Positions 38,101-50,100 of a stretch of 64,000 nt of DNA are shown in pieces. Within the stretch, counting starts at the first letter, position 1, and every line of letters begins with the position of its first letter. The stretch is from Leuctra nigra (lineage: Eukaryota > Arthropoda > Insecta > Plecoptera > Leuctridae): assembly GCA_934045905.1 (NCBI GenBank), contig OW203763.1, forward strand, positions 45,533,941-45,597,940, read 5' to 3'. The notes beneath the pieces are model-generated. The model made no database searches and was not told where the DNA came from. It saw only the letters and a list, made by a program, of their open reading frames with translations. A program made the position numbers and the translations under genes.

Positions 38101-41100
38101 TAAGAAATGGCACCCACTTAAAAATGTCACATGAATCTAAAATTGTCATGCGACACAATCTTTCCAACTAATTTGACCATGGAGAATTCGAATATGAAAT
38201 CAAAATACTCAATTTGCTTACTGGTAACCCGTGGCAGCCATTTTAAAAAATGGCACCTCATAAAGAAACACATAAATCTAAATTTGTCATACGACAACAC
38301 GTTGTCGCATGACGCATGACGCTTGTCGCATTGTCGCATGACAAAGTTATATTTATATGTTTCTTTATGAGGTGCCATTGATTAAAATAACTGCCACGGG
38401 TTACCAGTAAGCAAATTGAGTATTTTGATTTCATATTCGAATTCTCCATGGTCAAATTAGTTGGAAAGATTGTGTCGCATGACAATTTTAGATTCATGTG
38501 ACAGTTTTAAGTGGGCGCCATTTCTTAAATGGCCTCCACGGGTGACCAGTAAACAAATAGAGTATTTGCATGTCATTTTCGAGTTCTCCATGGTCGATGT
38601 AGTGGAGACGATGGTGTCGCATGTCATATTCCCGTTGAATTTAGCACAATACATCAAAATAGGCGCATTTTTTTAAAATGGCCGCCACGGGCGTCATGGG
38701 CAAAATCTGAGGTGGCTCCCGGTATTTTAATGAATGGTTGGGTATCTGGTATCTGTGGTAAAAAATTGGTGCTTTTATACCAAAGTGCACAATCGGGCCG
38801 TTTACTTGCACATCCCGCCCGGACTATAATCTATAAAGTATTGTTATGACTCACGATGATCTTGATGTGAGGGAACAGCGTCTTGACAGCGAGAGCAACT
38901 CCAGCAATCAATCCTCCTCCTCCAACAGGGACGATAATAGCATCGATATCGTGAACCTGTTCCACGATCTCCAGCCCCAGTGTGCCCTGGCCAGCCATGA
39001 TGTGAGGGTGGTCATATCTGCAACCAGGACATATAGTCAACTTCCACGATCTCCAGCCCCAGTGTGCCCTGGCCAGCCATGATGTGAGGGTGGTCATATC
39101 TGCAACCAGGACATATAGTCAACTTCCACGATCTCCAGCCCCAGTGTGCCGTGGCCAGCCATGATGTGAGGGTGGTCATATCTGCAACCAGGACATATAG
39201 TCAACTTCCACGATCTCCAGCCCCAGTGTGCCCTGGCCAGCCATGATGTGAGGGTGGTCATATCTGCAACCAGGACATATAGTCAACTTCCACGATCTCC
39301 AGCCCCAGTGTGCCCTGGCCAGCCATGATGTGAGGGTGGTCATATCTGCAACCAGGACATATAGTCAACTTCCACGATCTCCAGCCCCAGTGTGCCCTGG
39401 CCAGCCATGATGTGAGGGTGGTCATATCTGCAACCAGGACATATAGTCAACTTCCACGATCTCCAGCCCCAGTGTGCCCTGGCCAGCCATGATGTGAGGG
39501 TGGTCATATCTGCAACCAGGACATATAGTCAACTTCCACGATCTCCAGCCCCAGTGTGCCGTGGCCAGCCATGATGTGAGGGTGGTCATATCTGCAACCA
39601 GGACATATAGTCAACTTCCACGATCTCCAGCCCCAGTGTGCCCTGGCCAGCCATGATGTGAGGGTGGTCATATCTGCAACCAGGACATATAGTCAACTTC
39701 CACGATCTCCAGCCCCAGTGTGCCCTGGCCAGCCATGATGTGAGGGTGGTCATATCTGCAACCAGGACATATAGTCAACTTCCACGATCTCCAGCCCCAG
39801 TGTGCCCTGGCCAGCCATGATGTGAGGGTGGTCATATCTGCAACCAGGACATATAGTCAACTTCCACGATCTCCAGCCCCAGTGTGCCCTGGCCAGCCAT
39901 GATGTGAGGGTGGTCATATCTGCAACCAGGACATAATATAGTCAACTTCCACGATTTCCAGCCCCAGTGTGCCCTGGCCAGCCATGATGTGAGGGTGGTC
40001 ATATCTGCAACCAGGACATATAGTCAACTTCCACGATCTCCAGCCCCAGTGTGCCGTGGCCAGCCATGATGTGAGGGTGGTCATATCTGGTCATAATAAT
40101 GAATTTGTAATTATTGAGAAAGTGGTTGTTCAGTCGTCATTACTTTGTAATTATCACAGCTTTATTTGGAAGAGAACATTTTCAGTTAAAACGGCTGAGT
40201 ATGAGAGTGACCTTGAAGAGTTTGTGATTGATTTTTTTGATATCTTTTCCTTATGTTATTGTTTTGAAATAATGCTTCGTACCGGTCTTCAGAACTGTTT
40301 ATTGAAAGATATTTAATAGTTTTTTAATGTCTTTAGTATTTTATTATGTCCTACAATCGTTTAGTACCTGAAAATTTATAAAACACTCCAAGGCTTACTA
40401 CTTAGCCAATTTATTCGATTTGTAACAAAACTGTCACAAACAAAAACCTTATCGGTACTTATTCTGTGCCTTCTTTGTTATTATTTCCTTGGGTCCAATT
40501 GAATAAATTAATTAATGCAAGGGCGTATTCAGGTTTAAATTTTGGGAGGTGCTGGACATTATTAATATATTTTGATTAATCACAATGGAATACATGGGGG
40601 TTCGGGGGCACAGCCGCCGAAAAAATTTTCGGGCAAGGTAATTAGTGTTAGTTCAATTTTGAATCGCATGGAGCTACACTGAGCTGTTTTGGGGGCGAAA
40701 CCCCGGAAATGTTTGCATTTTGAACTCATTTACAATCATTTTGATACGTTTTCGACATGATCTGTAATTTTTTATGAGTTTTCTTGCGTTCTGTACGTTT
40801 TTTTTAAGACAAATCCATGACTTCGGGGGGGGGGGGGGGGGTCCTCTTTTGCCTCCCCCCCCCCCCTGGTGTCGCCCTTAAATTAATGGATGAAAAATGA
40901 AAGTGGAATGCAGCCAGTCAAGTTAAGTCACCGTTGGTGCGACGATTGTCCAACATGGCGTAACATTTCGACGAATTCAACACTACACTGTATTCAATTT
41001 ATTTTACGTAAGTATGAGATTTTTTTCTCTAATATCGTAAACATGTTTACCGCTTTGCGTCTCCGTCAACATCACTTACCCATTGATGTAGGTGAGATTG

Positions 41101-44100
41101 CGTTCTTTGCCCATGGACATGGCGATCTGCTTGGCCTCTCCCATGTCCTTGCCTTGCACGATCACGGTGGCGCCGTGCTGACGACAAGCAGCGATCTTCA
41201 TGATGGGGGCGACGATCGGCATGACGACGGTCACTCCGATCTTCAACTTGTGTCCGTGATAGGAGAGCGCCAGAGCGTGGTTGCCGAGGGAGGCCGATAT
41301 CACGCCGATTGCCTTCTGCTCGTCCGGCAACATGAGAAGTGCGTAGCGCGCTCCACGTTCCTTGAAACTGTACACAACATATTACTTGGTAGTCACTAGT
41401 CAACACATAACATAGTAGACTTGGTAGTCATGTACATTACTTGGTAGACTTGGTAGTCATGTACATTACTTGGTAGTCATGTACATTACTTGGTAGACTT
41501 GGTAGTCATGTACATTACTTGGTAGTCATGTACATTACTTGGTAGACTTGGTAGTCATGTACATTACTTGGTAGTCATGTACATTACTTGGTAGACTTGG
41601 TAGTCATGTACATTACTTGGTAGTAATGTACATTACTTGGTAGACTTGGTAGTCATGTACATTACTTGGTAGTCATGTACATTACTTGGTAGACTTGGTA
41701 GTCATGTACATTACTTGGTAGTCATGTACATTACTTGGTAGACTTGGTAGTCATGTGCATTACTTGGTAGACTTGGTAGTCATGTACATTACTTGGTAGA
41801 CTTGGTAGTCATGTCCATTACTTGGTAGACTTGGTAGTCATGTACATTACTTGGTAGACTTGGTAGTCATGTACATTACTTGGTAGACTTGGTAGTCATG
41901 TACATTACTTGGTAGTCATGTACATTACTTGGTAGACTTGGTAGTCATGTACATTACTTGGTAGTCATGTACATTACTTGGTAGACTTGGTAGTCATGTA
42001 CATTACTTGGAAGTCATGTACATTACTTGGTGACTTGGTAGTCATGTGCATTACTTGGTAGACTTGGTAGTCATGTACGAGGGCTGTACCGAAAGCAAAG
42101 GCTACATGTCGGTACCGGGTTTCCTCTCCTTCATTTGCTCTAATACACATCACTAGTGGAGCCTGACCACAGATATAGGTCCTATCTATCTTACTTATCT
42201 ACAGGCTACTCGAGCGACTGACCCCCCATTCACCATGCAAAATTAAGTTTAGCATTGCAAAATTATTTATGAATTGCTTAAATTATATTTTAAAAAAACG
42301 CCCTGCGTGCGTGGCAACAATTGGGTTTGATTCAGTTCGTGCATTTTATAGCCCCAGAATAAATTTTAAATTGTTATATCTAAAAATAAATACGCCCTAT
42401 GGGGCTGAAACTGGGGAGCTTTGCCACCCATACTCTCCTTTCGGGTGTCGCAATACCCCCCCCCCCCCCCCCCCCTTAGTTCCTACGCCCCTGCCTATCT
42501 AGATATGGTTTATGTATGGCCTTTCTATTGAAAGGTTTAATCAATCATACATAATTACAGTTTTTTCTGTGGTTTAACGTCGCACTGTTCTAATTCCGAC
42601 AATATTGTAATTGCCTTCGATGTAATGACTGCAATTCACATATTTTTCTGTCATTTAAAAAAATTACAATGTCCCTCAAATTTCTTAAAATTACTTAGTC
42701 TTAAAATTTCGACATTATTAATATTTTATATACCTATTTAAGAAGTAATTTCCGGGTTTGGTTCTTCTCGTTCAGGGTCCCTCACGGTAATGCATACTTG
42801 ACCACTCTTGATGTACCGAGACATCAACATATTATTGGATTTTAAAATTGGAATTAAATGAGACTGAACTCATTCAAAAGTCATACGAAAATCTCATTTA
42901 ATTTATCTAGTGGAGCGGTCGCTCCACCCAGCCAAGTCGTACCGTACACTCACACGCACTCAACATACCGTAAATGCCTAATAAACTGAGGAGCAGACCA
43001 ACCACTTTTACTGTAAGCAACAACATGGCATTTTCGGCCTACTGGATCATAAAATTGGAAAATCTCACATTGTTGTGAAATATCTTAATTTCGAGCTATG
43101 GCCCACCCCACTCCATATACTAAATTTGGGAACAATATGTTATGCCATTTGCGTGCTAGAGGGCCGTGAAAACAGTGAAATTACACCCCTTTTAAAACCT
43201 ATCTGATGATGATAATGATAATGATATCAGGAAACACCGCTATCACCGCCACAGCCTAAACGGCTTAGCCGATCGATCTGAAATTTTTACCACATGTGCA
43301 CTTTTGGCGTCTGAGGTGCCTTTTTATAAATCAAACCGGTAGTCGCCATTTTGAAACCGGAAGTGACGTCATATCTCGAAAACGGCTAGACCGATCGGAA
43401 TGAAATTAGTGCCAAATGATTCAGACGGTCATCTATGTGGAATATCAATAATTGAAATAGAATTGTACTATTACCGAAACCGGAAATGACGTAATAAAAA
43501 TGAAAAACATACTAATCACCTCTTCATGCAATAAAAAAACATATTCAGAAGGCTTATAATGATACATAACATTTATAGAAACAAATTCTAGGTGTCAGTA
43601 ATTTCAGCCGCCATTTTGAAAACCGGAATGTTGTCATATCTCGAAAACGGATGTACCTATTGGGGCAATACTTGCCCAATTCTACATGGAATATCATTTT
43701 AAGCATTATTTAGCATCAAACGCAAATTTTATTAGTAACAAAATCGGAAATAGCGTATATTTTAGAAAATAGTCATTGATTAAAAAATAAAGAAATAAAT
43801 ACTTTGCGCATCTTGTATAAATAATATAGACGTGTAGGCCAGAAATCAATGTATACCTAATACCACCTCAATCAACCTACCTATATCTATAATATCTAGT
43901 GGAGCGGTCGCTCCACGCCAGCCAAGTCGTACGGCGCGCACACTCTCACACAACATACCGTTCAAACCTAAAGGCTGGAGCAACCCACTTTTACTGTAAG
44001 CATCAAAGTGGCATTTTCGGCCTACTGGATCTCAAAATTGGAAAATCTCACATTGTTGCGAAATATCTTAATTTCGAGCTATGGCCCACCCCACCACATA

Positions 44101-47100
44101 TACCAAATTTGGGAACAATACGTTATGCCTTTTGCAACCTGGAGGACCCTGAAAACCGTGAAATTGTACGGCTTTCTTCAGATGATATTATAATAATAAT
44201 AATAATAATAATAATGATTAATCTTCCAATAAATTCCGCGGTCTCCGCCACAGCCTAAACGGCTGGGCCGATTGACCTAAAACTTTCACCACGTATACAG
44301 CTCGTCTGCCTGAGGATACCTTGCCCTTATAATTTTTTTGTGCCGCCATTTTGAAACCGGAAGTGACGTCATATCTCAAAAACGGCTAAACCGATCGGAA
44401 CGAAATTTGCACCAATCGATTCAGACGGTCGTCTATACGAAATAACAATAGTGAAACTAAAGTTTTCTAATTTCTGAAACCGGAAATGACGTAATCGTTT
44501 TGCGAAATCTGCTTGAATTCACTTCCCCTTTATATAAAAACCTATACATACCTATTCAGAAGGCTTATAATGAAATAATAGTATCTATATACATAATAAT
44601 ACAAAATATGTATTATTTCAGCCGCCATTTTAAAAACCGGAAGTGATGCCATATCTCGAAAACGGCTGGACCTATTGGAACGATGCTTTCGCAATTCTTC
44701 ATGGCATATCACTTTAAGTTTATATTTAGCTCCAAACAATATTTTTCTTAGTAACTAATTCGGAAATGGCGTATTTTTTTAAAGGAATTAGTCATTGTTG
44801 CCCCAATAAGTTTTACAAGTTGTGTAAATAAACTAAAAAAATAAGTGATATCCCCATAAAAAAACACTCCGTGTAAAAAAAACAGTCAAGTCTCTTCAAC
44901 TAAAAAAAAATTATGAAATCTAAAAATTCTGCACTGAAACGTTGTGATATCAAAAAATGAGCCAAGTCAAAACTTTATTTGAAAATTAAAAAATACTTGG
45001 CGCATCGTTTTTTTAGGGCATTGTAGGTATACTGTAAGTATATGTATTTATATCTAGCCTATACTTCTAAGCTATTTATATACACGATGCGCCAAGTATT
45101 TTTTAATTTTCAAATAAAGTTTTGACTTGGCTCATTTTTTGATATCACAACGTTTCAGTGCAGAATTTTTAGATTTCATAATTTTTTTTTAGTTGAAGAG
45201 ACTTGGCTGTTTTTTTTACACTGAGTGTTTTTTATGGGGATACGAATTACAAGGAAAAATGTCGGAAAAGATCAGTGAAACCCTGTACCCTGGTCCCTGA
45301 GTCAGTTCATAGAATAATAAATTACAATAGAATAATATGTTGTGGAAATTACTCCTACCTGCCAGTGTATTGGAGAAAGTCTTTCTTCAGGAATATCTCC
45401 ATCTCCGTTAGCTCGGATAGGTGTGATTTCTGAGAAGAACAATTAAGGTTAATTAAATTACATTAATTTATTAACAATAATAGAATAACTGAAATATTGC
45501 AATATTGAAATACGGTCCCTGCAATATTTAATAAAATACCAACAGACTTAAAAAAATATCAAATTATTAATAATTTAATACAAAATTGGTTGTTACGTTC
45601 TCTGGAGTAGTTACTGTTGTTTTTTTTCTTCTGTGATAAAATTACCATCGCTAATTTGATAAGATATTGTTTTGATGATTTTTCCTCTGTTTATTATTAA
45701 TCATTCTGTGATTTGATTATGATAAATTAATATCATTGTTATGATTTTGTTTCTTATTATGATGAATATTAATGTGTTAATATGTTGTTATAACATTTAT
45801 GTGTAACATTTATTTTATTATATAATTTACTAATTTATGTTTAAGTGATTTTTACTACAGGAAAGTAGGTACTACCTCCTAGGTGATGTTTGGTTAAGCC
45901 AAGGATTTATGTTGTATTTGTATGAGAGGTTTTCTCAATAAATATATTAAAAAACTATTGTTAAGCATTTTTTGTTAATTACGAAAGTCTTAAGAGAGAA
46001 CAATCAATGTTATATTGATGTAGTACCTACGCCCAACAATAGAATAAACGTTATTCGAAAGTAACGGATTGGCTGCTGGTCAGGTTCGTTAGTCAATCCT
46101 TGTCGATGACGAGATAATCGGCTTCTTTCGAATGCCGGATTTTCTTTTGTTTAGTGCACTTGTATCATTAAAACACAGAGTTGTAATTAGGTATTAATAA
46201 TAAAAGATGATATAGTAGAGAGTTACTAAAATATTTCGAAATAAATGCGTGTAGAAGTACCAAGGGCTTATTCAGGGGCAGGGGCTTGGGGCCGCCCCCC
46301 CCCTCCAAAATTAGGGCTTCGTCTCAAAAGCATACGCACAAAACTAAAAAAAATCATAAAAATGAGAGATCATGTCGAAAACAAACCAAAATGCTTGGAA
46401 TTGAGTAAAAATTGAAAATTTCCGGGCCTGAGCCCCGAAAATAGCCCATACCTTCACTGCGACTCAAAATTGAACCAAACTTCCGGCCCCTCCCAAAATT
46501 TCATCCTGAATACGCCCTTGAGAAGTACATTCAATATCAATGACGAATTACATCGACAGCGGAGGGTATAAATGCCAGACACACGCCAACAAACCCAAGG
46601 GCTTTACCTGGATGAAATTCCGTGAGGGGGGGAGGAGAGGGGGATATACTGCTCAAACTGGGGAATTAGTCACCCGAAAAAATCATAAAGGTCATTAAAG
46701 TTCTGGAGTAATTATGAGCGCGAGCGATTTTGCTGCTTTTGTAGACCATCACATCTTTGAATACGATTGGAGACGAAATTGGTTGACGAAATGATTTGAA
46801 ATTTGTATCATGATTAGATCATTAAATTTTTTTCTGAGTTAATTATAGTTATAATTTGCTAACTTTTTGTGAAAAATTATCTGTTTTCTTGACTCGCTGG
46901 ATGCCGTATAAAATTTAATATAAAAAATGTGCCAAGTAACAATCTTAAAGTTCATCCTTGAACAACACACTTGTAAAATTTGAAATCAATTTATTCACGG
47001 GTTTGGTATCCAATCGTGTCGGAAATTTCGTTGTTTCGAGTGGTTTTGTTGAAACCGGCTCCTATTTAACAAAGGCAAGATAGTGGAGTAAAGATGTCTA

Positions 47101-50100
47101 AAATTAGTGCGTTTGCGATAGTATTCGTGAAAATTGGTACCCTTACTAAATCGAGTATGAGGAATCCAAAAATCGATGGCACCAACCTGAGTAATGAATA
47201 CTTTCTGCGTAATTAGCATAATTAGCATAATTAATAAACTTAGATAAAATAATATATAATTTTATAATATGGTATTTATGGGTGTCCATCGAAAGCTCGT
47301 CATGTCTTCAATCCATATAAATCATAAAAATCTAAATTTTTTCATTCACATAATAATTAATCGTATAATTAATTATTTTATAAAAATCGCCATTCAACAA
47401 AAAGCTTAAAATGACCCTCTCAGATTTGTTTTGATCTCATCATATTGCCTTGTGTGAATATGGCGATTTTAATCAGGTGAATTAATTAGTGGATTAATTA
47501 TTATGTTAATGACTATAATTAACTTTTGGCGACTAATATGCATTGTGGACATTACAAGCTTTCTTTAGATACCCATGAAGACCACGTTATATAATTATGT
47601 AATTTTTATGTCGATTTTATTAATTATGCTAATTATGCTAATTACGCAGAAAGTATTAATTATTTAGGTTGGTGCCATCGATTTTTGGATTCCTCATACT
47701 CGAATTAGTAAGGGTACCAATTTTCACGTTTTCCAATTTTCACCAATTTTCACAAACGCACTAATTACTCAATAAATTGCAAAAAATACTTTTTTGTGAA
47801 AAGGCAATTTGGAAGGCAAAATTTTGACTTTTCCCCCCTTAAATGTATATACTACTTAGTCCCTAGCAATAAGTTTCACACAATTTGAAAAAGACGAAGC
47901 TTCTGAGTTAAACGGTGTAAAAGTTAAAACAGTTCAAGTGAAGGAATAGAAATCAAAATTTTGATTATTTGAGGGCCTGGAAATCCAAAAGCACTCAATA
48001 AATGAACAAACCAAAAAATACGTATGTTTTACTTTGGGCTTGTGACCAATCCTACCAAGTTTTATCTAAATCTGAGAGGGTCATTTTAAGCTTTTTGTTG
48101 AATGGCGATTTTTATAAAATAATTAATTATTCGATTAATTATTATGTGAATGAAAAAATTTAACTTTTTATGATTTATATGGATTGTAGACATGACGAGC
48201 TTACGATGGATACCTATAAAGACCATATTATAAAATTATATATTATTTTATCTAAGTTTATTAATTATGCTAATTATGCTAATTACGCAGAAAGTAATAA
48301 TTACTCAGGTTAGTGCCATCGATTTTTGGATTCCTCATACTCGAATTAGTAAGGGTACCAATTTTCACGAATACTATCGCAAACGCACTAATTTGCCATT
48401 ATATAGGACATCTTGACTCCACTAAGAAGCAAAAATAAAAAAGTGCTATTAATATACAATCAGACTGGTGAACATCCTATCAAAGCATCATGTCCACTTA
48501 CGAAACAATTGTATTCTCTTAATTTGCCCCAGCGGCCGAGCGCTTGTATCACCTTAATGTTTAGGTATTTTCCAATGATTTGGGAAATGTAAATTAAAAA
48601 CCTATCAGTAAGTCCGCAAGTAGATACTTTTTGTTTAAAAATTTACTGTAATTATTGAACACATAAATTCTGTTATCAGTGATTATATTTCAAATCTTGA
48701 TATAAATCTCACTTAGTGGATATGTAAAAAGGACGTCACGCAAAAATTGGTTATTTTGGAGTTTTGGAGACCCCCTCTCCATCTGTCACGCTGTGCCATA
48801 CTTTTCGACCCCCCCCCCCCCCCCCCCCCCCCCACCCTCCCTAGAAGGACGACTCAAAACTATCGAATTTGTCTGACTGTGAAATGTATCAATTTTAGCG
48901 AAATTTCAAGTCCCGACATAATAATAACTGAAATTTAACATTAATTAAATTGTCTATATCAAAATGTGACGTGTCCCACTGTCTCCAGCCCCCCCCCCCC
49001 CCCCCCCCTCCCTACCCCTTCCTCCTGAAGCGTGGCGTCCTTTACGCACATCCCCATTCAAATAATAACAAAATAACACACCTGCAACTAATTTTATTCC
49101 ATTAAATAATATTACTTACTTTAGTTCACATTATTATTTTGTTAGATGATGGTCTGATTTCTACCCCCTCTCTTCCCCCCCCCCCCCTAGATACAGAAAT
49201 GGGGGTTGATTTTGATCCATTATTGGCGTCGGAAGATGGGATCCAAAATAGGGAGTCCAAGCTGAAAATATTATATCTGAATCTGATGCAAAGTCCCGGG
49301 AACATGCAGTATAACATGAACTGTTAATGGCTTACCATGCATGGTGTTACTAAAATGCCGGATTTGACGCGAAATGCAGCCGAAGTAATGTCTTCAAACT
49401 GGAGCAATTGCGGGTCCGATGATTTGCAGAACGGATCCAAGAATTCCTCGGCCGCACTCTGTCAAATACAAATAATTTACACAACAGATCCAAGAATTCC
49501 TCGGCCGCACTCTGTCAAATACAAATAATTTACACAACAGATCCAAGAATTCCTCGGCCGCACTCTTGCAGGCACAAATAGGTAATTTGGAATCCAAGGA
49601 TTTAAGACATCTCGGCAGCATTCTGTCAAAACACAGATGATTTACAGAATAATCCAAGAAATCTCGGCCGCACTCTGTCAAAGACAAATAATATACAGAA
49701 CAGCAGCGCGATTGTGTAAGCTTCACTTCCGAGTCCATCGTCCATCTCCTAGATGCTGAGTGTGTAACTCACTTTAGAGATGTAGTCCGTCTAACTCTGG
49801 CTAGAGGTGTAGCTCTCCATCTCTAAAGTGAGTTACACACTCAGTGTCTAGGAGATGGACGATGGACGAGATTAGACGATGCTCGTCTAATTTGGAAGTG
49901 AAGCTTACACAATCGCGTTGCAGATCCAAGAAATCTCGGCTGCATTCTGTCAAAGACAAATAATTTACTGAACGGATCCAAGAAATCTCGGCTGCATTCT
50001 GTCAAAACACAGAGGATTTACAGAATAATCCAAGAAATCTCGGCCGAACTCTGTCAACGACAAATAATTTACAGAACAGATCCAAGAAATCTCGACTGCA

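Noticed and set aside
38131..38497. Two similar small proteins on opposite strands
   Set aside because: They are the two arms of one fold-back read on each strand.
38967..40090. The 82-bp array as a CRISPR array
   Set aside because: There are no unique spacers; units are contiguous copies of exon/intron sequence in a eukaryotic gene.
48811..49188. C-runs as assembly gaps or errors
   Set aside because: Lengths may be imprecise, but similar runs lie inside hAT-like MITEs with good target duplications, so a biological origin is more likely.
49394..49738. Minus-strand 114-codon ORF near exon 2
   Set aside because: It translates the 53-bp minisatellite and the edge of a MITE.
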